A stretch of 39,274 nucleotides of DNA from Actinoplanes auranticolor (lineage in GTDB: Bacteria > Actinomycetota > Actinomycetes > Mycobacteriales > Micromonosporaceae). Every line of letters begins with the position of its first letter. The first letter of the stretch is position 1. Under the pieces are notes generated by a model, which had not been told where the DNA came from, did not search any database, and saw only the letters and a list, made by a program, of their open reading frames with translations. Shown piece after piece: positions 25,723 to 34,438 of the stretch. A program made the translations under genes and the position numbers. The DNA is taken from positions 1 through 39,274 of the forward strand of contig NZ_BOQL01000070.1 of assembly GCF_018332655.1 (NCBI RefSeq), written 5' to 3'.

Positions 25723-27510
25723 TCACCGGGTCTGCTCCAGCCACGAGGCGAAGAGCTTGGCGTAGATCGAGTCCTCGTCACGGATCAGGGTGGTGTGCGG
25801 GCCGCGTTGCACGACGCGGCCCGCGTCCACCACGATCACCTCGTCGGCGGACTGGGCGGTGGAAAGACGATGGGCGATCGCCACCGTGGTGCGGCCCCGG
25901 GTGACGGTGTCGAGGGCGCGCTGCAGCCGTACCTCGGTGGCCGGGTCGACCGCACTGGTCGCCTCGTCGAGCACCAGCAGGTCCGGGTCGGCCACGTAGG
26001 CGCGTACCAGAGCCACCAGCTGCCGCTCCCCCACGCTGAGCGCCTCGCCGCGCTCGCCCACCGGGGTCTGCAGGCCGAGCGGCAGCCCGGCCAGCCAGTC
26101 CGCCAGGCCGAGCTCGGTGAAGGCCCGCTCGAGGTCCCCGTCGGTCAGCTCGGGCGCGGCGAAGCGGATGTTCTCCGCCACCGTCGCGTCGAACAGGAAG
26201 CCGTCCTGCGGCACCATCACCACCCGCGAGCGCAGGGACGTGAAGCGCACCGAGGTCAGCGGCGTGCCGGAGAGCAGCACCTGCCCGCCGGCCGGGTCCA
26301 TCAGCCGGGTGAGCAGCTTGGCGAAGGTGGTCTTGCCGCTGCCGGTCTCGCCGACCACCGCGACCCGGGTCTTCGGCGCGATCTCCAGATCCACATCAGC
26401 GAGCACGACGGGACCACCGGGATAGCGGTACGACACGTCGGCGAAGCGCACCGACAGCGGGCCGGGCGGCAGCTCCACACCCTCGGCGTCCGGGTCGGCC
26501 ACGTCCGGCTCGATGTCGAGCACGTCGAGCACCCGGCGCCAGCCGGCCACGGCGTTCTGCGCCTCGTTGAGCACCTCGGTGGCGATCTGCACCGGCTGGA
26601 TGAACAGGGTGACCAGGAACAGGAACGCGGTCAGCTTGCCCACGCTCAGGCCGCCGTCGACGCCGAGCAGCAGACCCACGACCACCACGGCGGCCAGCGC
26701 CACCCCGGCCGCGAGCTCCCCGGTGGAGAAGCTGATCACGCTGGTCCGCAGCGCCTTCTGCTGCGCCACCCGCAGATTGTCGATCGAGGTGTCCAGCCGC
26801 TGGCCGGTGCGCCCGGCCACCCCGTACGCGCGGATGACGGTCGCGCCGACCACGCTCTCGGCGACCGCGCCGAGCATGGTGCCGGTGCGCTCGCGGACGA
26901 TCCGGTAGACGCCGGCGAGCCGCTTCTGGAACAGCCGGATGATGATCACGGCCGGCAGGAACGCTGCGAACACCACCAGGGTGAGCTGCCACGAGTAGAC
27001 GAACATGACGATGGTGGTGACCACCAGCTGCCCCGAGGTGAGCAGCAGCATCACGCCGCCGGTCTGCAGGAACTGGGTGATCTGGTCGACGTCGCCGGTC
27101 ACCCGGGAGACCAGCGAGCCACGCCGCTCGGACTGCTGGTGCAGCATCGACAGGTCGTGGATGTGCCGGAACGTGCGGGAGCGCAACGCGCCCAGCGCGG
27201 TCTCGCTGACCGTGAACAGCCGCCGGGTCATCGCATAGCCGCAGGCTGTGGAGACCACCAGGACGGCCAGGGTCAGGCCGACGATCAGCGCGACGACGCC
27301 CAGGTCGGGCCCGCCGGGTGCGCGGATGCCGCGGTCGATGCCCTGCTGGATCGCGATCGGCACGGCGACCCGGCCGGCCATCGAGACCAGCGCGAGCGCG
27401 AGCGTGCCGATCAGGCCGGGACGCAGCTCGGGTGAGAGCGCGACGCCGCGGCGGAACGTGGCGAGCGCGCCCTCTTCGGCTGCGGGCTTCTCCAGGACGG
27501 CAGTACTCAC
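25723..27510 (-). CDS. heterodimeric ABC exporter, subunit with consensus ATPase motifs
   Basis: A 595-residue half-transporter: six membrane helices within residues 25-310 and a nucleotide-binding domain from about 345. Walker A is GETGSGKTT, Walker B LLVLDEATSAVD with the catalytic Glu, and the switch His is in AIAHRLST. The signature motif is altered to LSVGERQ instead of LSGGQ. This is the partner pattern of asymmetric exporters such as BmrCD or TM287/288. The GTG at 27510 overlaps the stop of the other subunit (GTGA); the frame open further upstream is only shadow of that gene. The substrate is unknown, most likely drugs or lipids. Confidence 0.94.
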   Translation of the reverse strand: MSTAVLEKPAAEEGALATFRRGVALSPELRPGLIGTLALALVSMAGRVAVPIAIQQGIDRGIRAPGGPDLGVVALIVGLTLAVLVVSTACGYAMTRRLFTVSETALGALRSRTFRHIHDLSMLHQQSERRGSLVSRVTGDVDQITQFLQTGGVMLLLTSGQLVVTTIVMFVYSWQLTLVVFAAFLPAVIIIRLFQKRLAGVYRIVRERTGTMLGAVAESVVGATVIRAYGVAGRTGQRLDTSIDNLRVAQQKALRTSVISFSTGELAAGVALAAVVVVGLLLGVDGGLSVGKLTAFLFLVTLFIQPVQIATEVLNEAQNAVAGWRRVLDVLDIEPDVADPDAEGVELPPGPLSVRFADVSYRYPGGPVVLADVDLEIAPKTRVAVVGETGSGKTTFAKLLTRLMDPAGGQVLLSGTPLTSVRFTSLRSRVVMVPQDGFLFDATVAENIRFAAPELTDGDLERAFTELGLADWLAGLPLGLQTPVGERGEALSVGERQLVALVRAYVADPDLLVLDEATSAVDPATEVRLQRALDTVTRGRTTVAIAHRLSTAQSADEVIVVDAGRVVQRGPHTTLIRDEDSIYAKLFASWLEQTR

Positions 27511-29306
27511 GCGATGACCTTGCTGTCCTCTTCGCGAGCGGCCTCGGCCTGCTCGTACGCGGTGACCAGGTTGAGATAGCCGGGCTCGGTGGCCATCAGC
27601 TCGGTATGCGTGCCGGTGGCCACCACCCGGCCGTCCTCGAGATAGACGACCAGGTCGGCCAGCGCGATCGTGGCCCGCCGGTAGGCCACCACCAGGATCG
27701 ACGCGCCGGAGTCGTCCCCGCGCAGCGACGCCAGGATGGCCGCCTCCACCCGCGGGTCCACCGCGCTGGTGGCGTCGTCGAGCACCAGCAGCCGAGGCCG
27801 CCCGGCCAGTGCACGGGCCAGGGTCAGACGCTGGCGCTGGCCACCCGAGAGCGACGTGCCGCGCTCGCCGACCGCGGTGTCCAGACCCTCGGGCAGATGG
27901 GCGACGAAGCCCTCGGCCTGGGCGTGGCGTAGCGCCGACCAGGCCACCTCGTCGTCGAGCCCCTCGCGGTCCAGCGTCACGTTGCCGCGCACGGTGTCGT
28001 CGAAGACGAACGGCACCTGCGGCACGAGCGCCGCCGCCGAGGCCAGGGCCGGCACGCTCAGCTCGGGCAGCGGCGTGCCGTCGATGCAGACCGTGCCCTT
28101 GTCCGGGTCGACCAGCCGGACGGCGAGCGAGGCGATGGTCGACTTGCCGGAGCCGGTCGCGCCGACCAGGGCGACGGTCCGGCCGGCCGGCACGGTGAAG
28201 GAGACGTCGTGCAGCACCTCGGTGCCGTCGCCGTACGAGAAGCGCACGTGGTCGAAGGTGATCTCCGCCGGGCCGGTGCGGGCCGGGGCGGCCGAGCCGT
28301 ACGCCAGGTCGCCGTCGGCGCCGAGCACCGCCTGGACCCGCTCCCAGCCGGCGACGCTGCGCGGCAGCTCGGCGACCACCCAGCCGATCGCCCGGACCGG
28401 GAAGGCCAGCACGGTGAACAGGAAGGAGACGCTGACCAGCTCGGCCACGCTGACCGCGCCGGACTGCAGCCGCCACGCGCCGAGCAGCAGCACGGCCAGC
28501 GTGCCGACGCTGGGCAGGCTGTCCATCACCGGGTCGAACGCGCCGCGCAGCCGGCCGACCGAGATCAGCGCGTCGCGCAGCTCGCTCACGTGCACGGCGA
28601 AGCGCCGCGACTCGTCGGCCTCGCGGCCCATCGTCTTGACCACCAGCGCGCCGTCGAAGCTCTCGTGGGCGACCGCGCTGACCTTGCCGCGCAGCTGCTG
28701 GGCCCGGATCTGCCGCGGCGACATCCGGCGCGAGTAGACCAGGTTGAGGCCGAACAACGCCGGGAAGAGACAGACGCCGACCATGGCCAGGACCCAGTCG
28801 GTGAGGAACAGCGAGACCAGCGCGGCGGCGATCATCACGATCGTGCCGACCGCGAACGGCAGCGGCGCGATCGGCACGAAGGCCGCCTCGACGTCGGAGT
28901 TGGCGTTCGACAGCAGCGTGCCGGTGGCGTGCCGCTGATGCCAGGCGGGCGGCAGGGCCAGATAGCGCCGGGTCACCGCGCGGCGGTAGCGGGCCTGCAG
29001 CCGGAACTGCATGTAGCCCGCGCCGAGCCGGCGGCCGAAGATGCTGGCCACCCGCAGCAGGGCGATGCCGATGAAGGCGGCGGCGATCAGGACGAGCTCG
29101 CCGGTGCCGGCCCGGTGCTCGGCGAACGCGGGCACGACGACGTTGCCGATGACCGCGCCCACCACGAACGCGTTCGCGATGACGAGCAGGCCGAACAGGC
29201 TGCTGCCGATGGTGCCGATGATGAAGAGACGGGGCTCGGTCCGGATCGCCCGGCCGAGCACGCGCAGGCCTCGGCCCAGCACGTCGCGACTGGCCCTCGT
29301 GGTCAA
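27507..29306 (-). CDS. heterodimeric ABC exporter, subunit with degenerate ATPase motifs
   Basis: A 599-residue half-transporter with N-terminal membrane helices (residues about 28-315) and a nucleotide-binding domain from about 355. Walker A is GATGSGKST and the signature is a full LSGGQRQ, but the Walker B glutamate is Asp (LLVLDDATSAVD) and the switch histidine is Tyr (VVAYRRAT). Paired with the altered signature of the other subunit, these changes fall into the same composite site, leaving one catalytic and one degenerate site. I accept the TTG at 29306, with AGGG four to five bases upstream; a GTG at 29282 is possible. It is the first gene of the two-gene operon. Confidence 0.92.
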   Translation of the reverse strand: MTTRASRDVLGRGLRVLGRAIRTEPRLFIIGTIGSSLFGLLVIANAFVVGAVIGNVVVPAFAEHRAGTGELVLIAAAFIGIALLRVASIFGRRLGAGYMQFRLQARYRRAVTRRYLALPPAWHQRHATGTLLSNANSDVEAAFVPIAPLPFAVGTIVMIAAALVSLFLTDWVLAMVGVCLFPALFGLNLVYSRRMSPRQIRAQQLRGKVSAVAHESFDGALVVKTMGREADESRRFAVHVSELRDALISVGRLRGAFDPVMDSLPSVGTLAVLLLGAWRLQSGAVSVAELVSVSFLFTVLAFPVRAIGWVVAELPRSVAGWERVQAVLGADGDLAYGSAAPARTGPAEITFDHVRFSYGDGTEVLHDVSFTVPAGRTVALVGATGSGKSTIASLAVRLVDPDKGTVCIDGTPLPELSVPALASAAALVPQVPFVFDDTVRGNVTLDREGLDDEVAWSALRHAQAEGFVAHLPEGLDTAVGERGTSLSGGQRQRLTLARALAGRPRLLVLDDATSAVDPRVEAAILASLRGDDSGASILVVAYRRATIALADLVVYLEDGRVVATGTHTELMATEPGYLNLVTAYEQAEAAREEDSKVIA

Positions 29307-29327
29307 CTCGCCCTCATGGTCAACTGG
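29294..29327. repeat. 17-base tandem duplication at the start of the exporter operon
   Basis: CCCTCGTGGTCAACTCG and CCCTCATGGTCAACTGG are adjacent and differ at two positions. The TTG start at 29306 lies inside the first unit, so the duplication makes a second possible ribosome-site/start context. It could be an operator or a chance duplication. Confidence 0.55.
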
Positions 29328-29480
29328 CCTCGCCCTGAGGTAAGTCCGAGCCGGCTGTTCCGGCCTTACCGGTCCATCCTGCCGAACCGCCCGCGAAACG
29401 CCACAGGTTTACATTGTGTCAACAAGCACACCATCGCGCAGCCCGGCCCGCGCCACCGCGCGGCGGACCTGCCGCCCGCC

Positions 29481-29486
29481 TACCAT
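29481..29486 (+). promoter_or_regulatory. -10 element for a leaderless transcript
   Basis: TACCAT fits TANNNT and ends six bases before the ATG at 29493, as in the acetyltransferase gene at 9632. The GGGG in the gap may or may not act as a ribosome site. No -35 element is clear. Confidence 0.5.
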
Positions 29487-29492
29487 CGGGGT

Positions 29493-30122
29493 ATGACCGA
29501 CTACGCGCGCGCCGAGCGCCGGCAGCTCGCCGACCTGCTGCACCAGGTGGGCCCGGACCTGGCCACAGTGTGCGCCGGCTGGACCACCCGGGACCTCGCC
29601 GCGCACCTGGTGGTCCGCGAGCGGCGGCCGGACGCGATGATCGGCATGCTGATCCCGCCGCTGGCCGGGCACGGCGAGCACGTACGGCTGGCCAAGGCCG
29701 CCCAGCCGTACCCGGAGATCATCCAGGAGGTGCGCACACCGCCCTGGTGGAGCCCGGTCAGCAACCCTCTGGTCGACTCGCTGAGCAACACCGTCGAGTT
29801 CTTCATCCACCACGAGGACGTCCGGCGCGCCACGCCCGGCTTCACCCGGCGGAGCCTGGAGCACGGCGAGCAGCAGGCGATCTGGAACGCCACCAAGCTG
29901 ACCGCCCGGCTGGCCCTGCGCAAGGTCGGCTTCCCGGTGCTGGTCGAGGCGCCGGGCTTCGGGACGCTACGGATCGGCAACGGCGAGCCCCGGGCCACCG
30001 TCACCGGTGAGCCGGGTGAGCTGGCGCTGTTCGTCTCCGGCCGGCAGCGGGTGGCCGAGGTGCAGGTCACCGGCGAGCCCGAGGCGGTCGCCAAGCTGAC
30101 GACGGCCGCGATCGGCCTCTGA
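29493..30122 (+). CDS. TIGR03085-type protein of the DinB/maleylpyruvate isomerase superfamily
   Basis: A 209-residue actinobacterial protein of the TIGR03085 type. It starts with the four-helix part typical of the mycothiol-dependent maleylpyruvate isomerase/DinB superfamily: RRQLADLLHQVGPDLATVCA followed by GWTTRDLAAHLVVRERRPDA, where the His of AAHLV would be a metal ligand. VEFFIHHEDVRRA supplies two more His. The C-terminal part (FGTLRIGNGEPRATVTGEPG, then ELALFVSGRQRVAEVQVTGE) is the family's beta-rich domain. Many relatives use mycothiol or a metal, but no substrate is known here. The start at 29493 fits the family and the leaderless promoter. It converges with the aldo/keto reductase with one base between the stops. 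Confidence 0.86.
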   Translation: MTDYARAERRQLADLLHQVGPDLATVCAGWTTRDLAAHLVVRERRPDAMIGMLIPPLAGHGEHVRLAKAAQPYPEIIQEVRTPPWWSPVSNPLVDSLSNTVEFFIHHEDVRRATPGFTRRSLEHGEQQAIWNATKLTARLALRKVGFPVLVEAPGFGTLRIGNGEPRATVTGEPGELALFVSGRQRVAEVQVTGEPEAVAKLTTAAIGL

Positions 30123-30123
30123 A

Positions 30124-31119
30124 CTACTCCCGGGTCGCGGAGACCCAGTTCGGGTCGCTGTGGTCGGAGCGCGGCCCGACCACCGCCCCGGCCAGCTCGT
30201 CGAGCAGCTCCAGTTGCGCCGGCTCCAGCCGCACCTCGAGGCTCGCGACGTTCTCGTCGACCCGGGCGGCGCGGCGGGTGCCCGGGATCGGCACGACCGG
30301 CAGTCCCAGCTGCCCGCCCCGGATCCGCAGCCAGGCCAGCGCCACCTGGGCCGGGGTCGCGCCGACCTCGGCGGCCACCCCGCGCACCCCCTCGACGACC
30401 GCCTGGTTGCGGTCGAACGCGGAGCCGGAGAAGCGGGACAGCCCGGCCCGCCAGTCCCCCGCGACCGCGGCCCGGTCGAGGGTGCCGGTGAGGAAGCCCC
30501 GGCCCAGCGGCGAGTACGGCACGAAGCCCACCCCGAGCTCAGCGGCGGCGGGCACCACGGCCCGCTCCACGTCACGGCTCCACAGCGACCACTCGCTCTG
30601 CACGGCGGCGATCGGATGCACCGCGGACGCCTGCCGCAGCTCGGTGGCGGTCACCTCGGACAGGCCCAGGTGGCGTACCTTGCCCGCGCGGACCAGCTCG
30701 GCCATCGCCGCGACGGTCTCCTCGACCGGCACCCGTACGTCGCGGCGGTGCAGATAGTAGAGGTCGATGACGTCGGTGCCGAGCCGGGCCAGGCTCGCGT
30801 CGCAGGCCAGCCGCACGTACGCGGCGTCGCCCCGGGTGGCCATGGTGCTCAGGTCACCGTCGGCGGTGGTGATGCCGAACTTCGTGGCCAGCGTGACCTC
30901 GTCGCGGCGGTCGGCGAGCAGGCGGGCCAGCAGGCGCTCGTTGCTGCCGCCGCCGTACACGTCGGCGGTGTCGAGGAAGGTCACGCCGACGTCCACGGCG
31001 TGGTGCAGGGTGGCGAGCGACTCGTCCTCCTGCGCGGGGCCGTACACCTCGGCGAGGCCCATGGCCCCGTAACCGAGGGCGCTGGCGGTCAGGCCGTCAC
31101 CCAGCTCGATGGTGTGCAT
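30124..31119 (-). CDS. aldo/keto reductase
   Basis: An NADPH-dependent oxidoreductase with a TIM-barrel, about 331 residues. The catalytic tetrad is visible: Asp and Tyr in FLDTADVYGGGSNE, Lys in LATKFG and His in IDLYYLHRRD. PIPGTRRAARVDENV near the C terminus is the nucleotide-binding loop. The sequence groups with the YajO/Tas-like bacterial reductases; the substrate is unknown. I choose the ATG at 31119 (MHTIELG), with GGAG eight bases upstream; a GTG at 31128 adds three residues. It follows the anchored protein gene at 31140-31622 on the same strand with a gap of 20 bases and may be co-transcribed with it. Confidence 0.93.
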   Translation of the reverse strand: MHTIELGDGLTASALGYGAMGLAEVYGPAQEDESLATLHHAVDVGVTFLDTADVYGGGSNERLLARLLADRRDEVTLATKFGITTADGDLSTMATRGDAAYVRLACDASLARLGTDVIDLYYLHRRDVRVPVEETVAAMAELVRAGKVRHLGLSEVTATELRQASAVHPIAAVQSEWSLWSRDVERAVVPAAAELGVGFVPYSPLGRGFLTGTLDRAAVAGDWRAGLSRFSGSAFDRNQAVVEGVRGVAAEVGATPAQVALAWLRIRGGQLGLPVVPIPGTRRAARVDENVASLEVRLEPAQLELLDELAGAVVGPRSDHSDPNWVSATRE

Positions 31120-31139
31120 GACGACCACTCCAGCACACC

Positions 31140-31622
31140 TCAGTCGTCGGCGACCAGGGCCGGGATGCCCGCCCGGCAGACGATCTCGAATTTCACCCGG
31201 TCCTTGCCGCCGCCCTGGGCCCGGAACTCGCCCTCGGCGTCGTCGTCCTGCAGGCCGCGGTCCTGCTCGTGCAGCTCGTAGCCCTGCCGCGGCGACATGC
31301 TCACCACCTCGGGGCGGGCTCCGGCGCAGCGACCGACGACCGTGCCCGCGCGGGTCGGGAAGGTCAGGGTCGGCGGGCCGGACGACGCCGACGCCGACGC
31401 CGAGGGAGTGGCCGGCGGGCGGCTGCCGGACCCCTCCGCGGCCGACGGCGACACGGCGACCTGGCGGGCCAGCTCGTCCGCCACCTCGGCCGCGCTCAGC
31501 GGGCGGGTCTCCGGCGTGGTCAGCCCGTTCCCGATGACACTGACCGCCGCGAGACCGACCACCACGGCGAGCACCGCCGCGCCGAACCAGCCGGCGGTCA
31601 CCAACAGCATTCGACGATTCAC
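31140..31622 (-). CDS. small membrane-anchored protein of unknown function
   Basis: About 160 residues. An N-terminal hydrophobic segment (LLVTAGWFGAAVLAVVVGLA, residues 6-25) follows basic NRR, so the protein is probably anchored with its C-terminal part outside. Then come TPETRPLSAAEVADELARQV, a Ser/Pro/Ala linker (residues about 60-84) and a compact end with two cysteines (GRCAGARPEV and FEIVCRAG) that could form a disulphide. I know similar proteins only as unnamed neighbours of two-component genes. The start is uncertain between GTG 31622 (chosen, directly before the hydrophobic segment) and GTG 31646. It is divergent from the response regulator and shares its upstream region, including the CTAAGG motif, so it could be a target or a sensor helper. 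Confidence 0.75.
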   Translation of the reverse strand: MNRRMLLVTAGWFGAAVLAVVVGLAAVSVIGNGLTTPETRPLSAAEVADELARQVAVSPSAAEGSGSRPPATPSASASASSGPPTLTFPTRAGTVVGRCAGARPEVVSMSPRQGYELHEQDRGLQDDDAEGEFRAQGGGKDRVKFEIVCRAGIPALVADD

Positions 31623-31647
31623 CCGTCCGACTATGCCGGGCGCCACC

Positions 31648-31685
31648 CTAAGCCGGGCCCGCGGGAACGCTAAGGGACGGTTAAG
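31648..31685. promoter_or_regulatory. candidate response-regulator site upstream of the two-component operon
   Basis: CTAAG occurs at 31648 and 31670 and TTAAG at 31681, that is, with spacings of 22 and 11 bases, so all face the same side of the helix. The core, CTAAGGGACGGTTAAG (31670-31685), lies about 39-54 bases before the presumed transcription start at 31724, a usual activator position. Direct repeats with an 11-base period are typical for OmpR/PhoB-family regulators. A matching copy occurs at 35189-35204. Confidence 0.6.
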
Positions 31686-31712
31686 AGCGTCGTCGCGGCC
31701 GGGGTGCCGGGT

Positions 31713-31718
31713 TACCGT
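31713..31718 (+). promoter_or_regulatory. -10 element of the two-component operon
   Basis: TACCGT fits TANNNT and ends five bases before the GTG at 31724, again a leaderless arrangement. The lack of a -35 element agrees with a promoter that needs an activator. Confidence 0.5.
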
Positions 31719-31723
31719 GCAGC

Positions 31724-32407
31724 GTGGCCCACCTCCTGCTGATCGAGGACGACTCGGCGATCCGTACCACCCTGCTGCGCGCCCTGCGCGAGCGCGGCCA
31801 TGCCGTGGCCGCCTCGCACACCGCGATGGACGGCCTGCGCACCGCCCTGGCCGAGCGTCCCGACCTGGTCGTGCTCGACCTCGGACTGCCCGATCTGGAC
31901 GGCCGGGAGCTGCTGCGGATGCTGCGCGCGGTCAGCGCGATGCCGGTCATCGTGGCGACCGCCCGCGACGACGAGGAGGAGATCGTCCGGGTGCTCGACG
32001 CGGGCGCCGACGACTACATCGTCAAGCCGTTCACCGCGGCCCAGCTCGACGCCCGGGTGCGCGCGGTGCTGCGGCGCGGCGGGGTGGCCGGGGCCGAACC
32101 GGTGGCGCTGGCCGTCGGCGGGCTGCGCATCGACGCGGGCGCGCGGACGGCCACCCTGGACGGCGCCGACCTGGACCTGACGCCGCGCGAGTTCGACCTG
32201 CTGCACCACCTGGCGACCCGGGCCGGGCAGGTGGTGAGCAAGCGGGAGCTGCTCAGCGAGGTGTGGCAGGTGCCGTACGGCGGCGCGGACAAGACCGTCG
32301 ACGTGCACCTGTCGTGGCTGCGCCGCAAGCTCGGGGAGACCGCCCAGGAGCCGCGCTACCTGCACACCGTCCGCGGGGTGGGAGTCCGGCTGAGCGGTCC
32401 GGCATGA
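31724..32407 (+). CDS. OmpR-family response regulator
   Basis: A 227-residue DNA-binding response regulator. The receiver domain has the acidic pair Glu8/Asp9/Asp10, the phospho-acceptor Asp52 (LVVLDLGLPDLDG) and Lys101 in VKPF. The winged-helix domain covers about residues 125-225, with LTPREFDLLHHLATRAGQVV, the recognition-helix region TVDVHLSWLRRKLGE and the wing RYLHTVRGVGVRL. The GTG at 31724 is set by the first codon of the family and the -10 element TACCGT. The next gene, its kinase, overlaps by four bases. It probably binds CTAAGG-N3-GGTTAAG sites (31670 and 35189); this is inference from position and repeat spacing. Confidence 0.95.
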   Translation: MAHLLLIEDDSAIRTTLLRALRERGHAVAASHTAMDGLRTALAERPDLVVLDLGLPDLDGRELLRMLRAVSAMPVIVATARDDEEEIVRVLDAGADDYIVKPFTAAQLDARVRAVLRRGGVAGAEPVALAVGGLRIDAGARTATLDGADLDLTPREFDLLHHLATRAGQVVSKRELLSEVWQVPYGGADKTVDVHLSWLRRKLGETAQEPRYLHTVRGVGVRLSGPA

Positions 32408-33678
32408 GACGGCGGCTGACCCTGCTGGTCGCGGCCACCACCTGCCTGGTGCTGATCGCCTTCCTGGTGCCGCTGGCGCTGCTGATCCGGCAGGTCACCG
32501 AGGACCGGGCGATCAGCCGGGCCAACGACGTGCTGCAGACGATCGTCCCGCAGATCGGCACCAGCGATCCCGCGTCGCTGGCCCTGACCGTGCAGGGGCT
32601 GCCCCTGCCGGTCAGCGTGTTCCCGCCGGACGGCCCGGTGCTGGGCCAGGCCGCCGAGCGCACGCCCGCCGTACGGCTGGCCCAGGCCAACGGCCGCTCG
32701 TTCACCGTGGACACGGACGCCGGCCGGGAGATCGTGGTGCCGGTGTTCAGCGGCGGTGCGACGTACGTGCTGCGGACCGTCGTCCCGGCCCGGGAGCTCA
32801 CCGGCGGAGTGGCCCGGTCCTGGCTGGTACTGGCCGGTCTCGGCCTGGCGCTGGTCGTGCTCGGGCTGCTGGTGGCCGACCGGCTGGCCCGCAGCATCGT
32901 GGCGCCGATCGCCGACCTGTCCGCGGTCTCGCACCGGCTGGCCCGCGCCGAACTGACCGCCCGGGCCAGCCCGTCCGGGCCGCCCGAGGTCCGTGAGGTC
33001 GCCATCGCGCTGAACCATCTCGCCGGACGCATCCAGGACCTGCTGCGCGAGGAACGCGAGCAGGTCGCCGACCTGTCGCACCGGCTGCGCACGCCGCTGA
33101 CCGCCCTGCGCCTGGAGGCGGAGTCGCTGCGTGACGAGGAGGAGGCCGCGCGGGTCTCCGCCGCCGCGGACAGCATCGAGCGGGCGGTCACGGCGGTGAT
33201 CCAGCAGGCCCGCCGGCGCGGCGGCGACCGCGCCGCCGCGGCCGACGCCACCGCGGTGGTGGCGGACCGGGTCGCCTTCTGGACGGTGCTGGCCGAGGAC
33301 ACCGACCGGGAGGTACGCCGGGAGCTCCCGTCAGCACCCCTGCCGGTGGCACTGCCGGCCGACGACCTGGCCGCGGCGCTGGACGCCCTGCTCGGCAACG
33401 TCTTCGCGCACACCCCGGACGGCACCGCCCTGGCCGTCTCGCTCGCGGCCCGCCCGGGCGGCGGCGCGGTGCTGACCGTCGACGACTCGGGCCCCGGCTT
33501 CCCCGCCGAGGCGCTGCGCCGCGGCTCGTCGGGCAGCGGCTCGACCGGACTGGGGCTGGACATCGCCCGCCGGGCCGCCGAGGCCGGTGGCGGCTCGCTG
33601 CACGTGGGGACGGCCCCGGGGGGCGGGGCGCGGGTCCGGCTGGAACTCGCCGCGGGAAAGCGGTTGCCGTCCGATTGA
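32404..33678 (+). CDS. sensor histidine kinase
   Basis: A 424-residue membrane kinase. A first membrane helix (residues about 7-28) and a second (about 140-158) enclose an external sensor region of roughly 110 residues with no known fold. A HAMP linker follows (RLARSIVAPIADLSAVSHRL), then the phospho-acceptor His226 in VADLSHRLRTPLTALRLE, the N box (ALLGNVFAHTPDGT), the G1 box (VDDSGPGFP) and the G2 box (GSTGLGLDIARR). The ATG at 32404 overlaps the regulator stop as ATGA, so the pair is coupled. The signal is unknown. The HRLRTPLTALRLE form of the H box is the common actinobacterial one. Confidence 0.95.
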   Translation: MRRRLTLLVAATTCLVLIAFLVPLALLIRQVTEDRAISRANDVLQTIVPQIGTSDPASLALTVQGLPLPVSVFPPDGPVLGQAAERTPAVRLAQANGRSFTVDTDAGREIVVPVFSGGATYVLRTVVPARELTGGVARSWLVLAGLGLALVVLGLLVADRLARSIVAPIADLSAVSHRLARAELTARASPSGPPEVREVAIALNHLAGRIQDLLREEREQVADLSHRLRTPLTALRLEAESLRDEEEAARVSAAADSIERAVTAVIQQARRRGGDRAAAADATAVVADRVAFWTVLAEDTDREVRRELPSAPLPVALPADDLAAALDALLGNVFAHTPDGTALAVSLAARPGGGAVLTVDDSGPGFPAEALRRGSSGSGSTGLGLDIARRAAEAGGGSLHVGTAPGGGARVRLELAAGKRLPSD

Positions 33679-33699
33679 TCCTCTGTTGTCCTGACGGGC

Positions 33700-34431
33700 A
33701 TGTCGATGTTCGATGACCCCGGCCTGTTCGGGCGCCAGTGGGCCGCCGCGTACGACGCGGCGGACAACCCCGACCCGGCCCCGGCCGTGGACTTCCTGGC
33801 CGGGCTGGCCGACGGCGGCCCGGTGCTGGAGCTGGCCATCGGCACCGGCCGGGTGGCCCTGCCGCTGGCGGCCCGTGGCCTGCGCGTCGAGGGCGTGGAG
33901 GGCTCGCCCGAGATGGTGGCGAAGCTGCGCGCCAAACCCGGCGGCGCGGACCTGCCGGTGGTCATCGGCGACATGGCCGACGTCGCCGTGCCGGGCCGCT
34001 TCCCGCTGGCCTACCTGGTCTTCAACACGCTGTTCAACCTGGTCGACGCCGACCGGCAGGCCGCCTGCTTCCGCAACGTCGCCCGGGTGCTGGCCCCCGG
34101 CGGCGCGTTCGTCATCGAGGCCTTCGTGCCGAACCCGGCCGACTTCGAACGCGACGAGCAGCACCCGCAGGTCCGCTCGGTGACCGAGGACGAGGCCTCG
34201 CTGCGGCTGCACCGCTACGACCGGGCGGCGCAGACGTTCGTCCGCCAGAGCGTGGCCTTCACCCCGGGCGGCGTACGCCTCCAGCCGTTCGGCCTGCGCT
34301 ACCTGTGGCCGGAGCAGATCGACCGGCTCGCCACCCGGGCCGGCCTGCACCTGGAGGCCCGCTACGCCGACTGGCACCGGCGCCCGTTCGACGCGACGAG
34401 CACCGGCCACGTCTCGGTCTACCGGCTCTGA
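33700..34431 (+). CDS. class I SAM-dependent methyltransferase
   Basis: A 243-residue soluble enzyme. Motif I is VLELAIGTGRVALPLAARGL with the acidic end of strand 2 in GVEGSPEMV; VVIGDMADV and YLVFNTLFNL are the following SAM-pocket blocks, and VLAPGGAFVIEAFVPNP is the usual post-II motif. The acceptor is unknown; the C-terminal half with RLHRYDRAAQTFVRQSVAF resembles many uncharacterised actinobacterial methyltransferases. The ATG at 33700 has only a weak ribosome site (GACGGG) and lies 21 bases after the kinase stop, so read-through from the two-component operon is possible. It converges on the RTX gene with seven bases between the stops. Confidence 0.9.
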   Translation: MSMFDDPGLFGRQWAAAYDAADNPDPAPAVDFLAGLADGGPVLELAIGTGRVALPLAARGLRVEGVEGSPEMVAKLRAKPGGADLPVVIGDMADVAVPGRFPLAYLVFNTLFNLVDADRQAACFRNVARVLAPGGAFVIEAFVPNPADFERDEQHPQVRSVTEDEASLRLHRYDRAAQTFVRQSVAFTPGGVRLQPFGLRYLWPEQIDRLATRAGLHLEARYADWHRRPFDATSTGHVSVYRL

Positions 34432-34438
34432 CCCCGGG

